Made by a program: the position numbers and the translations under genes
Source of the DNA: Brevundimonas sp. PAMC22021
GTDB taxonomy: Bacteria; Pseudomonadota; Alphaproteobacteria; Caulobacterales; Caulobacteraceae
Assembly: GCF_019443405.1 (NCBI RefSeq)
Contig: NZ_CP080376.1
Location: 1,054,001 to 1,118,000, forward strand
Length of the DNA: 64,000 bases
Direction of reading: 5' to 3'
In this document: in pieces, positions 28,655-39,850 of the stretch
How the letters are laid out: each line of letters starts with the position of its first letter
Position numbering within the stretch: the first letter of the stretch is position 1
The notes under the pieces: model-generated
Database searches by the model: none
What the model saw: only the letters and a program-made list of their open reading frames with translations
What the model was told of the DNA's origin: nothing

Positions 28655-29325
28655 GCGTCCGTCGCCTCGCCAAGGAACAGCCGGCCTCGTTCACGTTCGC
28701 GGACGCGACGATGGAGAAGGCGAACTGGTGGATCGCCAAATATCCGGCCGAGCGCCGCCAGTCGGCGGTGATCCCGATCCTGTGGCTGGTGCAGAAGCAG
28801 GAAGGCTGGGTCTCCGAGCCGGCGATCCGCGCGATCGGCGAGATGCTGGGCATGCCCTTCATCCGGGTGCTGGAGGTTGCGACCTTCTACACCATGTTCA
28901 TGCTGGAGCCGGTCGGGAAGACGGCCCTGATCCAGGTGTGCGGGACCACGCCATGCATGCTGCGGGGCGCCGGCGACCTGATGCGCGTCTGCAAGGAAAA
29001 GATCGGTCCCAAGGATCACCTGTCGGCCGACGGCGGCTTCACCTGGCAAGAGGTCGAGTGCCTGGGCGCCTGCTCCAACGCGCCGATGGCCCAGATCAAC
29101 GACTACTATTTCGAGGACCTGACCGCCGAGACGATGGCGCAGGTCATCGACGACTTCAAAGCCGGCAAGACGCCGCAACCGGGCAGCTACGCCGGACGTC
29201 GCTCGTCCGAGCCGCAGGGCGGCGCCAAGACCCTGCTGGATGAGACGCTGTACGACGGTCGCGCGGCCCAGCCGATCGCCAAGCTGCCGAACTCGGACCC
29301 CGAGCCGGCCAAAGAGCCGGCGTGA
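28651..29325 (+). CDS. nuoE: NADH-quinone oxidoreductase subunit E
   Basis: This 224-residue 24-kDa-type subunit holds the N1a 2Fe-2S cluster with ligands in [11 protein letters not shown] and [10 protein letters not shown]. It binds NuoF in the NADH-oxidising module. A C-terminal tail of about 45 residues, rich in Pro, Glu and Ala, follows the conserved domain and is usual in alphaproteobacteria. Its stop overlaps the start of a small membrane-protein gene rather than nuoF. Confidence 0.97.
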   Translation: MSVRRLAKEQPASFTFADATMEKANWWIAKYPAERRQSAVIPILWLVQKQEGWVSEPAIRAIGEMLGMPFIRVLEVATFYTMFMLEPVGKTALIQVCGTTPCMLRGAGDLMRVCKEKIGPKDHLSADGGFTWQEVECLGACSNAPMAQINDYYFEDLTAETMAQVIDDFKAGKTPQPGSYAGRRSSEPQGGAKTLLDETLYDGRAAQPIAKLPNSDPEPAKEPA

Positions 29326-29594
29326 TGAGCGCGCCGGATCTCAACAGCGAGCAGGGCAGGGCCGACTATCGTCGCGAGCTGCGCCGGACCGGGTGGAAGT
29401 TCCGCTGGGGCGGACTGGCCCTGATCGTGCTGGGCGCGATCTGGGTGCTGCTGGCGCGCGACGCCGGATCGCCCCTCGCCGGACAGACGATCGTCGGCGC
29501 CTATGCGCTGCTGGCGGCGGGCTGGGTCTGCTATCTCGTCGCTGTGTTCCAACGCACGCGCCTGCACAAGCGCCGCATGGCGGAAGGACTTTAA
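29325..29594 (+). CDS. Small two-helix membrane protein between nuoE and nuoF
   Basis: This 89-residue protein has a charged N-terminus (RADYRRELRRTGWKFRWG), two hydrophobic helices (about residues 29-45 and 58-75) joined by a short loop, and a basic C-terminus (RTRLHKRRMAEG). It matches no complex I core subunit and I do not recognise a family. The ATG at 29325 overlaps the nuoE stop as TGATG; a GTG at 29322 is an alternative. The nuoF start follows 6 bases after its stop. The tight coupling suggests it works with complex I, for example in membrane docking or assembly. Confidence 0.8.
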   Translation: MSAPDLNSEQGRADYRRELRRTGWKFRWGGLALIVLGAIWVLLARDAGSPLAGQTIVGAYALLAAGWVCYLVAVFQRTRLHKRRMAEGL

Positions 29595-29600
29595 GGACCC

Positions 29601-30914
<1,314 letters not shown>

Positions 30915-30916
30915 GG

Positions 30917-31408
30917 ATGCGGTTCTCGTTCGCCATGGTCATCGGAGCGTTCGTCCTCGCCGCCTGCGGCGAGCGCGAGCCTGCGCCGACGCCGGCGGAA
31001 CAGGTGTCGGCCAACCCGCCGGCTTCGGATGCGGCCGCTGCCGCGCCGGCGGTTCTGTCGGCCGTCGATCTGCGCCGCGTGTGCCGCGCGGGGCTGGCGG
31101 CCATCCACGGGCAGGACGCTGCTGCGGTGGCGATCGACGGTGTGGAGGGCGAGGTGGTTCACGCCTCCTGGCGCGCCCCGGTCGATGGCGGGCGGATGCG
31201 CGCCGACTGCCGCGTCGATGGCGAGCTGATCGTGTGGAAGCCGCTCGACCTTCCCGACGCCGCCCTGGTTCGCTGGATGAACCAGTCCGGCGATCCGGTG
31301 ATCCGCTACGCCCTGGACGGGCCGCGCATCGCCATTACCCAGACTCTCCCCGATGGGACGACGGATCGGTCGGAGTTGACCGTTCCCGCTGAAGAAGAGG
31401 CCCGCTGA
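30917..31408 (+). CDS. Putative lipoprotein between nuoF and nuoG
   Basis: This 163-residue protein has a lipoprotein signal with lipobox VLAAC at residues 13-17, then a Pro/Ala-rich linker and a small domain from about residue 48 (LSAVDLRRVCRAGLAAIHG). I do not recognise a family. It would be anchored in a membrane on the periplasmic side, whereas NuoF and NuoG are cytoplasmic, so a direct structural role with them is not obvious. Its start is 2 bases after nuoF and its stop overlaps nuoG as TGATG, which shows close co-translation. Confidence 0.8.
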   Translation: MRFSFAMVIGAFVLAACGEREPAPTPAEQVSANPPASDAAAAAPAVLSAVDLRRVCRAGLAAIHGQDAAAVAIDGVEGEVVHASWRAPVDGGRMRADCRVDGELIVWKPLDLPDAALVRWMNQSGDPVIRYALDGPRIAITQTLPDGTTDRSELTVPAEEEAR

Positions 31409-33453
31409 TGCCAGTCGCCAAGGTCAACGGCGTCGAAACCGAGTTCGAGCCCGGCATGTCCGTGCTGCAGGTCGCCGAGCGCGCCGGGCACGAGATTCCG
31501 CGTTTCTGCTACCACGAACGACTGTCCATCGCCGGCAACTGCCGCATGTGCCTGGTCGAGGTGAAGCCCGGCCCGCCCAAGCCGCAGGCGTCGTGCGCCC
31601 TGCCGGCCGCCGACGGCCAGGAAATCTTCACCGACACGCCGATGGTGAAGAAGGCGCGCGAAGGGGTGATGGAGTTCCTGCTCATCAACCACCCGCTGGA
31701 CTGCCCGATCTGCGACCAGGGCGGCGAATGCGACCTGCAGGACCAGGCCATGGGCTATGGCCGCGACGGCTCTCGCTACGCCGAGAACAAGCGCGCGGTC
31801 GAGAACAAGAACATGGGTCCGACGATCAAGACCTATATGACGCGCTGCATCCAGTGCACGCGTTGCGTCCGCTTCATCACCGAGGTCGCGGGCGTGCCGG
31901 ACATCGGCATGATCTCGCGCGGCGAGGACGCCGAAATCACGACCTATCTGGAGAAGTCGGTCGGGTCGGAGCTGTCGGGCAACGTCAACGACCTGTGCCC
32001 CGTCGGCGCCCTGACGCACCGGCCGTGGCAGTACCACTATCGTCCCTGGGAACTGAAGAAGACCGAGACCATCGACGTCATGGACGCGCTTGGCTCCAAC
32101 ATCTCGGCCCAAGCGCGCGGCGCCGAGGTGATGCGGGTGCTGCCGCGCGTGCACGAAGGCATCAACGAGGAGTGGTTGTCTGACAAGAGCCGCTATGTCG
32201 TCGACGGCCTGCAGACGCGTCGGCTGGATCGGCCGTGGGTGCGGCTGGACGGCAAGCTGCAGCCGGCAAGCTGGGACGAGGCGCTGAACGCCGTGGCCGA
32301 AAGGCTGAAAGCGGCGGCGGCCGACCGCATCGGCGTGATCGCCGGCGACCTGCAGGACGCCGAGTCGATGAAGGCGACGCTGGACCTGTTCCGCGCGCTC
32401 GGCTCGGCCAACACCGACTGCCGCCAGGACGGCGCGGCGCTCGGATATGGCCCGCGCGAGGGCTGGCTGTTCAACTCGGGCCTGCAAGGCATCGAAGATG
32501 CGGACGCGGTGCTGCTGGTCGGCGTCAATCCCCGCGTGGAGGCGCCGCTGCTGAACGCCCGCCTGCGCAAGGCATGGCTGAAGGGCGACATGGAGATCGG
32601 CCTGATCGGCGAGGCCGCCGACCTGACGTTCGATCATCACTATCTGGGCGCGGGCGCGCGGACCCTGGCCGACCTGCCGAAGGCGGCGCGCGACTTCCTG
32701 ACCAACGCCAAACGTCCGGCGATCATCGTCGGCGCCTCGGCCCTGATCGGCGAAGGCGGCGAGGCCGTGCTGGCCCAGCTGGGCAAGCTGGCGGGCGAGA
32801 TCGGCGTGATCGCCGATGGATGGAACGGCTTCAACGTGCTGCATCACGCGGCGGCGCGCGTGGCTGGCTTGGACATGGGCTTTGTGCCCGGCGACGGCGG
32901 GCTGACGGTTGCAGATATGCTGAAGCCGGGCGCGCTGGACGTGCTGTTCCTCTTGGGTGCAGACGAGGTCGATCCGACGGGCTCCGACGCCTTCCGCGTC
33001 TATCTGGGCAGCCACGGCGACCGGGGCGCGCACGGCGCCGACGTGATCCTGCCGGGCGCGGCCTATACCGAGAAGTCGGGCCTCTACGTCAACACCGAGG
33101 GCCGGGTGCAGATGGCCGAACGCGTGGTGTTTCCGAAGGGCGAGGCCAAGGAGGACTGGGCCATCATCCGGGCGCTGTCGGCGCGCGTCGGCCACACCCT
33201 GCCTTACGACACGCTGGAGCAGCTTCGCGGCAAGCTGATGGGCGATCATCCGACGTTCGGCCGGATCGACTATCTGCCCGCGCCGCAAGCCTTCGACCTT
33301 GGCGCGCTTGGCCGTGCGGGCGAGCTGGGCGACCGCGCCTTCCGCTCGATCGTCGTCGACCCCTACCTGTCCAACCCGATCGCGCGCGCCAGCACGACCA
33401 TGGCCGAGCTGTCCGCCCAGCGGTCGGCGCCGGTCGCGATCGCGGCGGAGTAA
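31408..33453 (+). CDS. nuoG: NADH-quinone oxidoreductase subunit G
   Basis: This 681-residue 75-kDa-type subunit carries several clusters of the electron wire. The N-terminal 2Fe-2S domain has CYHERLSIAGNCRMC and a later cysteine in PQASCALP. The His/Cys 4Fe-4S site is at HPLDCPICDQGGECDLQ, and the last at CIQCTRCVRF with NDLCPVGALT. The C-terminal half is the molybdopterin-oxidoreductase-like fold without a cofactor. It follows a lipoprotein gene and precedes nuoH by 6 bases. Confidence 0.97.
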   Translation: MPVAKVNGVETEFEPGMSVLQVAERAGHEIPRFCYHERLSIAGNCRMCLVEVKPGPPKPQASCALPAADGQEIFTDTPMVKKAREGVMEFLLINHPLDCPICDQGGECDLQDQAMGYGRDGSRYAENKRAVENKNMGPTIKTYMTRCIQCTRCVRFITEVAGVPDIGMISRGEDAEITTYLEKSVGSELSGNVNDLCPVGALTHRPWQYHYRPWELKKTETIDVMDALGSNISAQARGAEVMRVLPRVHEGINEEWLSDKSRYVVDGLQTRRLDRPWVRLDGKLQPASWDEALNAVAERLKAAAADRIGVIAGDLQDAESMKATLDLFRALGSANTDCRQDGAALGYGPREGWLFNSGLQGIEDADAVLLVGVNPRVEAPLLNARLRKAWLKGDMEIGLIGEAADLTFDHHYLGAGARTLADLPKAARDFLTNAKRPAIIVGASALIGEGGEAVLAQLGKLAGEIGVIADGWNGFNVLHHAAARVAGLDMGFVPGDGGLTVADMLKPGALDVLFLLGADEVDPTGSDAFRVYLGSHGDRGAHGADVILPGAAYTEKSGLYVNTEGRVQMAERVVFPKGEAKEDWAIIRALSARVGHTLPYDTLEQLRGKLMGDHPTFGRIDYLPAPQAFDLGALGRAGELGDRAFRSIVVDPYLSNPIARASTTMAELSAQRSAPVAIAAE

Positions 33454-33459
33454 GAACAC

Positions 33460-34533
33460 ATGGATCCCGTTTCCTTCTGGGCCACGCCGATCGGCTGGAC
33501 GCTGATGACGCTGGGCCAGGTGCTGCTGATCACCGTCGGCGTGCTGGTGGCCGTGGCCTTCCTGCTGCTGGCCGACCGCAAGATCTGGGCCGGCGTGCAG
33601 ATGCGGAAAGGACCCAACGTGGTTGGGCCGTTCGGCCTGCTGCAGTCCTTCGCCGACATGCTGAAGTTCGTGCTGAAGGAGGTCGTGATCCCGGCTGGCG
33701 CGGACAAGACGGTGTTCATCATCGCGCCGATCATCACCGTGATCCTCGCCTTCATGGCCTGGGCGGTGATCCCGTTCGCGCCCGGCTGGGTGGTGTCCGA
33801 CCTGAACGTCGGCATCCTGTACATCTTCGCGGTGTCGTCGCTGGGCGTCTACGGCATCATCATGGGCGGATGGGCGTCCAACTCGAAGTATCCGTTCCTG
33901 GGTTCGCTCCGGTCGGCGGCGCAGATGGTGTCCTATGAGGTGTCGCTGGGTCTGATCATCATCAATGTGATCATCCTGGCCGGCACCATGAACCTGTCTC
34001 AAATCGTGCTGAACCAGCAGGGCATGTTCTGGAACTGGTACGGCTTCGGCGGCGGGGCGGGCACCTGGCCGCTGGTGGTGATCCTGTTCCCGATGTCGAT
34101 CATCTTCTTCATCTCGGCGCTGGCCGAGACGAACCGGCCGCCGTTCGACCTGCCGGAAGCCGAGTCCGAACTCGTGGCCGGCTATCAGGTGGAATACAGC
34201 TCGACGCCGTACCTGCTGTTCATGATGGGCGAGTACGTCAACATCGTCTTCATGTCGGCGATGATCAGCCTGCTGTTCTTCGGCGGCTGGAACCCGGGCG
34301 TGCCACAGGGTTGGCTGGACGCGCTGCCGGGCTGGCTCGAGTACACGATCTACTTCCTGACGTTCGTGGCCAAGACGGTGTTCTGGTTCGCGATGATCTC
34401 GATGGTGAAGGCGTTCGTGCCGCGCTATCGCTACGATCAGCTGATGCGGCTGGGATGGAAGATCTTCCTGCCGGCCTCGCTGGTCGCGGTGATCATCGTC
34501 TCGGCCTGGCGCGTGTTCGTGGTGGGATCGTGA
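33460..34533 (+). CDS. nuoH: NADH-quinone oxidoreductase subunit H
   Basis: This 357-residue membrane subunit with about eight helices forms the entrance of the quinone site and links the two arms. Conserved segments include [20 protein letters not shown] and [20 protein letters not shown]. The last is the quinone-proximal loop with its acidic residues intact. Its stop overlaps the start of a very small lipoprotein gene (TGATG) rather than nuoI. Confidence 0.97.
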   Translation: MDPVSFWATPIGWTLMTLGQVLLITVGVLVAVAFLLLADRKIWAGVQMRKGPNVVGPFGLLQSFADMLKFVLKEVVIPAGADKTVFIIAPIITVILAFMAWAVIPFAPGWVVSDLNVGILYIFAVSSLGVYGIIMGGWASNSKYPFLGSLRSAAQMVSYEVSLGLIIINVIILAGTMNLSQIVLNQQGMFWNWYGFGGGAGTWPLVVILFPMSIIFFISALAETNRPPFDLPEAESELVAGYQVEYSSTPYLLFMMGEYVNIVFMSAMISLLFFGGWNPGVPQGWLDALPGWLEYTIYFLTFVAKTVFWFAMISMVKAFVPRYRYDQLMRLGWKIFLPASLVAVIIVSAWRVFVVGS

Positions 34534-34730
34534 TGCGCGCTCTGCTGATAGCGAGCCTGCTCGCGCCGCTGGCCGCCGCCTGCGCGCAGCCGTACGAAGC
34601 CATGCCGACGTCCGGCTATCAGTGGCAGCGCCGCCAGGACGCCATCGAGCGTCAGTGGCGCGACGCCCAGCCCAAGCCGGACCAAACCCCGACGAATGGA
34701 GCGGCCCCCGCTCCCAAGGACCGTTTCTGA
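34533..34730 (+). CDS. Very small lipoprotein between nuoH and nuoI
   Basis: This 65-residue protein has a signal sequence and the lipobox LAAAC at residues 13-17. The mature part would be only about 49 residues and is polar, with [19 protein letters not shown] likely to form a helix, then a Pro-rich tail. I do not recognise a family. Both ends overlap neighbouring nuo genes as TGATG, so it is fully embedded. It resembles a small surface-anchored accessory subunit, but this is speculation. Confidence 0.7.
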   Translation: MRALLIASLLAPLAAACAQPYEAMPTSGYQWQRRQDAIERQWRDAQPKPDQTPTNGAAPAPKDRF

Positions 34731-35221
34731 TGTTCACCCGTATCGTCCAGGCGACCAAGGGCGCGATGATGCTGGACGTCATCGGCGCCGTCGGCCTGTC
34801 GCTGAAGTACATGGCGCGGCCGAAGGCGACCGTGAACTATCCGTTCGAGCGCAATCCGCAGTCGCCTCGGTTCCGCGGCGAACACGCGCTGCGCCGCTAT
34901 CCGAACGGCGAGGAACGCTGCATCGCCTGCAAGCTGTGCGAGGCCATCTGCCCGGCACAGGCCATCACCATCGAGTCCGAGCCGCGCGCCGACGGCAGCC
35001 GCCGCACCACGCGCTACGACATCGACATGGTGAAATGCATCTACTGCGGCCTGTGCCAGGAAGCCTGCCCGGTGGACGCCATCGTCGAGGGTCCGAACCA
35101 GGAGTTCACGGTCGAGACGCGCGAGGAGCTGCTCTACAACAAGGAGCGGCTGCTGAATAACGGCGACCGCTGGGAGCGGGTGATCGCGAAGAATCTGGAA
35201 CTGGACGCGCCTTACCGCTAA
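34730..35221 (+). CDS. nuoI: NADH-quinone oxidoreductase subunit I
   Basis: This 163-residue ferredoxin-type subunit holds clusters N6a and N6b in [16 protein letters not shown] and [16 protein letters not shown]. An N-terminal amphipathic part ([16 protein letters not shown]) anchors it to NuoH. Length matches the alphaproteobacterial/mitochondrial TYKY type. It starts inside the stop of the tiny lipoprotein gene. The 73-base gap to nuoJ is the longest inside the nuo operon. Confidence 0.97.
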   Translation: MFTRIVQATKGAMMLDVIGAVGLSLKYMARPKATVNYPFERNPQSPRFRGEHALRRYPNGEERCIACKLCEAICPAQAITIESEPRADGSRRTTRYDIDMVKCIYCGLCQEACPVDAIVEGPNQEFTVETREELLYNKERLLNNGDRWERVIAKNLELDAPYR

Positions 35222-35294
35222 GGCGCTCCTCGCTTGGAACGGCCGGCGATTCACGGATCGGCGGCATGAAGACGGAAAGGGGCTCTGTCCCGAC

Positions 35295-35918
35295 ATGCAA
35301 GGCCTAGCCTTCTATCTGCTGGCGACGGTGGCCGTGGTTTCGGCCCTGCTGGTCGTCAGCGCCCGCAACCCGGTTCACAGCGTGCTGTGGCTGATCTTGT
35401 CCTTCTTCTCGTCGGCCGGGCTGTTCGTGCTGCTGGGCGCCGAGTTCCTGGCCATGCTGCTGGTCGTGGTCTACGTCGGCGCGGTCGCGGTGCTGTTCCT
35501 GTTCGTGGTCATGATGCTGGACGTCGACTTCGCCCGCCTGCGCGCCGACTACGCCCGCTACCTGCCGCTGGGCGGCATCATCGCCGCGGTGCTGCTGGCA
35601 GAGATGATCATGGTGTCGGTGGCCGTGGTGCAGGGCGGCGCGGCGAACGGCGCGAGCGCGCCCGGCGCGCCGGGGCCTGACGTGACCAATGTCGAGGCGA
35701 TCGGCCGGGTGCTCTACACCGACTACATCTACTTCTTCCAGGCGGCGGGCGTGGTGCTGCTGATCGCCATGATCGGGGCGATCACCCTGACGCTGCGCCA
35801 CAAGCCGCACATCAAGCGCCAGAACCCTGGCGACCAGGTCAATCGCGACCGCCGCAAGTCCGTCGAGATCAAGCCGGCCGCGACGGGTCAGGGCCTCTCG
35901 GCCGAGGAGCTTCTGTGA
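35295..35918 (+). CDS. nuoJ: NADH-quinone oxidoreductase subunit J
   Basis: This 207-residue membrane subunit (ND6 type) has five helices; the third contains the pi-bulge region [22 protein letters not shown], cited here by [14 protein letters not shown]. It takes part in the conformational coupling of proton pumping. A C-terminal basic tail of about 45 residues ([19 protein letters not shown]) is exposed to the cytoplasm. Its stop overlaps the nuoK start. Confidence 0.96.
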   Translation: MQGLAFYLLATVAVVSALLVVSARNPVHSVLWLILSFFSSAGLFVLLGAEFLAMLLVVVYVGAVAVLFLFVVMMLDVDFARLRADYARYLPLGGIIAAVLLAEMIMVSVAVVQGGAANGASAPGAPGPDVTNVEAIGRVLYTDYIYFFQAAGVVLLIAMIGAITLTLRHKPHIKRQNPGDQVNRDRRKSVEIKPAATGQGLSAEELL

Positions 35919-36223
35919 TGATCGGCCTGACCCACTACCTGGCGGTCGCCGCCATCCTGTTCACCATTGGCGTGTTCGGCATCTTCGTGAACAGGAAGAA
36001 CATCATCATCATCCTGATGTCGATCGAGCTGATCCTGCTGGCGGTGAACATCAACTTCGTCGCCTTCTCGACCTATCTGAACGACATCTCCGGGCAGATC
36101 ATGGCCATGTTCGTGCTGACCGTCGCGGCGGCGGAAGCGGCTGTGGGCCTGGCGATCCTGGTGACCTTCTTCCGCAACCGCGGCGACATCGCGGTCGACG
36201 ACGCCTCCGTGATGAAGGGCTGA
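35918..36223 (+). CDS. nuoK: NADH-quinone oxidoreductase subunit K
   Basis: This 101-residue three-helix membrane subunit (ND4L type) contains the essential glutamates in [12 protein letters not shown] and [12 protein letters not shown]. The ATG at 35918 overlaps the nuoJ stop (TGATG) and gives the family's usual 101 residues; a GTG at 35915 would add one residue. It is followed by nuoL after 7 bases. Confidence 0.97.
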   Translation: MIGLTHYLAVAAILFTIGVFGIFVNRKNIIIILMSIELILLAVNINFVAFSTYLNDISGQIMAMFVLTVAAAEAAVGLAILVTFFRNRGDIAVDDASVMKG

Positions 36224-36230
36224 CCTGCAA

Positions 36231-38351
36231 GTGCCTATCCAGACCCTCGTCATCCTCGGCGTCTTCGCCCCGCTTCTGGGCGCCGCCATCGCCGGCTTCT
36301 TCGGCCGCCGCATCGGGAACATCCCGTCGCAGGCGGTCACGACCGGCCTCCTGTTCTTCTCGTGCATCGTCGCCTGGACGGTGTTCGGCGCCTGGACCTG
36401 GGGGCACATGGAGGCCTTCACGGTCCGCCTCCTGCCCTTCATCAACGTGGGCGACTTCCAGTCGGCCTGGTCGATCCGCGTGGACGCCCTGTCGGCCACC
36501 ATGCTGATCGTGGTGACCAGCGTGTCGTCACTGGTTCACTTGTATTCCTGGGGGTACATGGCCGAGGACGACAGCCGTCCGCGTTTCTTCGCCTATCTGA
36601 GCCTGTTCACCTTCATGATGCTGGCGCTGGTGACGGCCGCCGACTTCATGCAGATCTTCTTCGGCTGGGAAGGGGTGGGGCTCGCGTCCTATCTGCTGAT
36701 CGGCTTCTGGTTCAAGAAGCCGACCGCCAGCGCCGCCGCGATCAAGGCCTTCGTGGTCAACCGGGTCGGCGACTTCGGCTTCGTGCTCGGCATCATGACC
36801 GTGTTCTGGATGTACGGCACCATCGAGTTCGCCGAGCTGTTCCCGCTGATCGGCGAGCGCGCCGGCACGACGTGGGAGTTTCTGGGCGTCCAGTGGTCGG
36901 CCCTCGATCTTGCCGGCTTCCTGCTGTTCATCGGGGCCATGGGCAAGTCGGCGCAGTTCTTCCTGCACACCTGGCTGCCGGACGCGATGGAGGGCCCGAC
37001 GCCGGTGTCCGCCCTGATCCACGCCGCGACCATGGTTACCGCCGGCGTCTACATGGTCTGCCTGCTGAGCCCGATCTATGAATATGCGCCGGGCGCCAGC
37101 CAGATCATCGCCATCATCGGCGCGATCACGGCCCTGTTCGCCGCGACCGTCGGTCTGACGCAGAACGACATCAAGCGGGTCATCGCCTATTCTACCTGTT
37201 CGCAGCTGGGCTACATGTTCTTTGCGGCGGGCGTCGGCGCCTATCAGGCGGCCATGTTCCACCTGTTCACCCACGCCTTCTTCAAGGCCCTGCTGTTCCT
37301 GGGCGCCGGGTCGGTGATCCACGGCATGCACCATGAGCAGGACATGCGGAAGATGGGCGGGCTGTGGAAGCTGCTGCCGGTCACCTATGCGGTGATGACT
37401 ATCGGCACGATCGCCATCACCGGCCTGGGCATCCCGGGCGTGGGCGGCTTCGCCGGCTTCTATTCCAAGGACTCGATCATCGAGAGCGCCTTCGCGGCCG
37501 CGACGACCGGGCATTCGGCGGTCGGCCTGTTCGCCTTCTTTATCGGCATCTTCGCGGCGGGCCTGACGTCCTACTATTCGTGGCGTCTGGTGTTCATGAC
37601 CTTCCACAACAAGCCTGTGTGGAAGGAAGAGGGCGAGGCGCATCACGCCGACGACCACGCCACGCACGCGCAACTGGAAACCCACTCCGAGCCGCTGCCG
37701 GATGCGGACGATCACGGCCACGCCGTTACGCACTCGACGCATGCCGATCATGCGCATGACGACCATCATCACCATGGCCCGCTGCATCCGCACGAAAGCC
37801 CGTGGGTGATGCTGGCGCCGCTGATCCTGCTGTCGATCGGCGCGGTCGCCGCGGGCCTGGTCTTCGCGCCCTACTTCATCGGCCACCACGAGGGCGAGTT
37901 CTGGCGCGGCGCCATCTTCATCGGCGAGGGCAACCACGTGCTGCACGAGAGCCACGAGGTCCCGACCTGGGTAAAGTGGTCGCCGCTGATCCTGACGCTG
38001 ATCGGCGCCGCCTTCGCCATCTGGATCTACGTGCTGCGTGAAGGCATGGCCCGGCGCATGGCGGCTCGCAACGGGCTGGTCTATCGTTTCCTCTACAACA
38101 AGTGGTGGTTCGACGAGGCCTACGACTTCATCTTCGTGCGCGGCGCGCGCGCCGTCGGCGAGGTCTTCTACAAGGTCGGTGACGTGAAGATCATTGATGG
38201 CCTGGGGCCGAACGGCGCCGCCTGGGCCTCGCTGAAGTCCGCCGGTTGGCTGTCGAAGTTCCAGTCCGGTTTCGTCTACTACTATGCCTTCGTGATGCTG
38301 CTCGGGGTGGCTGGCCTGCTCACCTTCGCCATCCTCGCGTGGGGAGCCTGA
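36231..38351 (+). CDS. nuoL: NADH-quinone oxidoreductase subunit L with His-rich loop
   Basis: This 706-residue antiporter-like subunit pumps protons at the distal end of the membrane arm. Key segments are [37 protein letters not shown] and [13 protein letters not shown] hydrophilic, histidine-rich loop (about residues 469-523, with about 17 histidines) precedes the lateral-helix region, longer than in E. coli. The start is GTG. The long amphipathic HL helix and final helix are present. Confidence 0.97.
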   Translation: MPIQTLVILGVFAPLLGAAIAGFFGRRIGNIPSQAVTTGLLFFSCIVAWTVFGAWTWGHMEAFTVRLLPFINVGDFQSAWSIRVDALSATMLIVVTSVSSLVHLYSWGYMAEDDSRPRFFAYLSLFTFMMLALVTAADFMQIFFGWEGVGLASYLLIGFWFKKPTASAAAIKAFVVNRVGDFGFVLGIMTVFWMYGTIEFAELFPLIGERAGTTWEFLGVQWSALDLAGFLLFIGAMGKSAQFFLHTWLPDAMEGPTPVSALIHAATMVTAGVYMVCLLSPIYEYAPGASQIIAIIGAITALFAATVGLTQNDIKRVIAYSTCSQLGYMFFAAGVGAYQAAMFHLFTHAFFKALLFLGAGSVIHGMHHEQDMRKMGGLWKLLPVTYAVMTIGTIAITGLGIPGVGGFAGFYSKDSIIESAFAAATTGHSAVGLFAFFIGIFAAGLTSYYSWRLVFMTFHNKPVWKEEGEAHHADDHATHAQLETHSEPLPDADDHGHAVTHSTHADHAHDDHHHHGPLHPHESPWVMLAPLILLSIGAVAAGLVFAPYFIGHHEGEFWRGAIFIGEGNHVLHESHEVPTWVKWSPLILTLIGAAFAIWIYVLREGMARRMAARNGLVYRFLYNKWWFDEAYDFIFVRGARAVGEVFYKVGDVKIIDGLGPNGAAWASLKSAGWLSKFQSGFVYYYAFVMLLGVAGLLTFAILAWGA

Positions 38352-38356
38352 GTATC

Positions 38357-39841
38357 GTGCCCTACATCCTGAGCCTCGTTACATTCCTGCCGCTGCTGGG
38401 CGCCGCCGCGATCTTCGCCGCGCGCCTGGGATCGAAGACGCAGGAGGCCGCCGCGCCCGCCGCGCGCTGGATCGCCCTGATCACGACGCTGGTCGTGCTG
38501 GCGGTGTCCGTCGTGCTGGTCGCCGGTTTCAATCCGTCAAACCCTGGATACCAGTTCGTGGAGATGGTCCCCTGGTTCGCGGGGGCCAGCTACCACCTGG
38601 GCGTGGACGGGGTGTCGATCCTGTTCGTGCTGCTGACCGCCTTTTTGATGCCGATCTGCATCCTGGCCAGCTGGCGCTCGATCGAGACGCGCGTCGTCGA
38701 ATACATGATCGCCTTCCTGATCCTGGAAACGCTGGTCATCGGCGTGTTTACGGCGCTGGACCTGTTCCTGTTCTACATCTTCTTCGAAGGCACCCTGGTG
38801 CCGATGTTCCTGATCATCGGCATCTGGGGCGGCCAGAACCGCATCTACGCGGCGTACAAATTCTTCCTGTATACGCTGCTGGGTAGCGTGCTCATGCTGC
38901 TGGCCATGCTGTGGATGTCGTTCGAGGCGGGCACCACCAGCATTCCGGAACTGAAGACCTACGCCTTCTCGCCGGCGGTGCAGCCGCTGCTGTGGCTGGC
39001 CTTCTTCGCCTCCTTCGCGGTGAAGATGCCGATGTGGCCGGTGCATACCTGGCTGCCCGACGCCCACGTTCAGGCGCCGACCGCGGGCTCGGTGATCCTG
39101 GCCGGCATCCTGCTGAAACTCGGCGGCTACGGCTTCATCCTGTTCAATGTGCCGATGTTTCCGGATGCTTCCGAGGCGTTCCGGCCGCTGGTCTTCACCC
39201 TGTCGGTGATCGCCATCGTCTATACCTCGCTGGTCGCGTGGCGGCAGACCGACATCAAGAAGCTGATCGCCTACTCGTCGGTGGCGCACATGGGCTTTGT
39301 GACGCTTGGCATCTTCTCGGGCAACGAGCAGGGCATGCAGGGTGCGGTGTTCCAGATGATCAGCCACGGCCTGATCTCGGGCGCGCTGTTCCTGTGCGTG
39401 GGCGTGGTCTACGATCGGATGCACACCCGCGAGATCGCCTTCTACGGCGGCCTGACGTCCAGGATGCCGTGGTTCGCGGCCATCTTCCTGATGTTCACCA
39501 TGGCCAACGTCGGCCTGCCGGGCACCTCGGGCTTCATCGGCGAAGTGCTGACCATGACGGGGGCCTATCAGGCCTCGACCTGGGCGGCGCTGGTGGCGGC
39601 CTCGGGCGTGATCTTCTCGGCGGTCTACGCCCTGACGCTGTACCGCAGCGTGATGTTCGGCGAGATCACCAATCCGAAGCTCGCGGCCATCACGGACATC
39701 GACAAGCGCGAGCTCTTGCTGTTCGTGCCGCTGATCGTCGGCACGATCTGGCTGGGCGTCTATCCCGCCGCCGTCCTCGACTACACCGGGCCCGCCGTCG
39801 AGGCCCTGACCAACGCCTATCGCGTCGCGATCGGCGGGTGA
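38357..39841 (+). CDS. nuoM: NADH-quinone oxidoreductase subunit M
   Basis: This 494-residue antiporter-like subunit (ND4 type) has about 14 helices and the conserved [38 protein letters not shown] and [14 protein letters not shown], which include the glutamate, lysine and histidine of the proton path. It begins with GTG at 38357, 5 bases after nuoL, and precedes nuoN by 9 bases. Confidence 0.97.
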   Translation: MPYILSLVTFLPLLGAAAIFAARLGSKTQEAAAPAARWIALITTLVVLAVSVVLVAGFNPSNPGYQFVEMVPWFAGASYHLGVDGVSILFVLLTAFLMPICILASWRSIETRVVEYMIAFLILETLVIGVFTALDLFLFYIFFEGTLVPMFLIIGIWGGQNRIYAAYKFFLYTLLGSVLMLLAMLWMSFEAGTTSIPELKTYAFSPAVQPLLWLAFFASFAVKMPMWPVHTWLPDAHVQAPTAGSVILAGILLKLGGYGFILFNVPMFPDASEAFRPLVFTLSVIAIVYTSLVAWRQTDIKKLIAYSSVAHMGFVTLGIFSGNEQGMQGAVFQMISHGLISGALFLCVGVVYDRMHTREIAFYGGLTSRMPWFAAIFLMFTMANVGLPGTSGFIGEVLTMTGAYQASTWAALVAASGVIFSAVYALTLYRSVMFGEITNPKLAAITDIDKRELLLFVPLIVGTIWLGVYPAAVLDYTGPAVEALTNAYRVAIGG

Positions 39842-39850
39842 GACTGAAGA

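Noticed and set aside
31306..34812. 1168-codon open frame on the minus strand
   Set aside because: It is opposite nuoG, nuoH and the small lipoprotein gene and reads as low-complexity His/Arg/Gln antisense.
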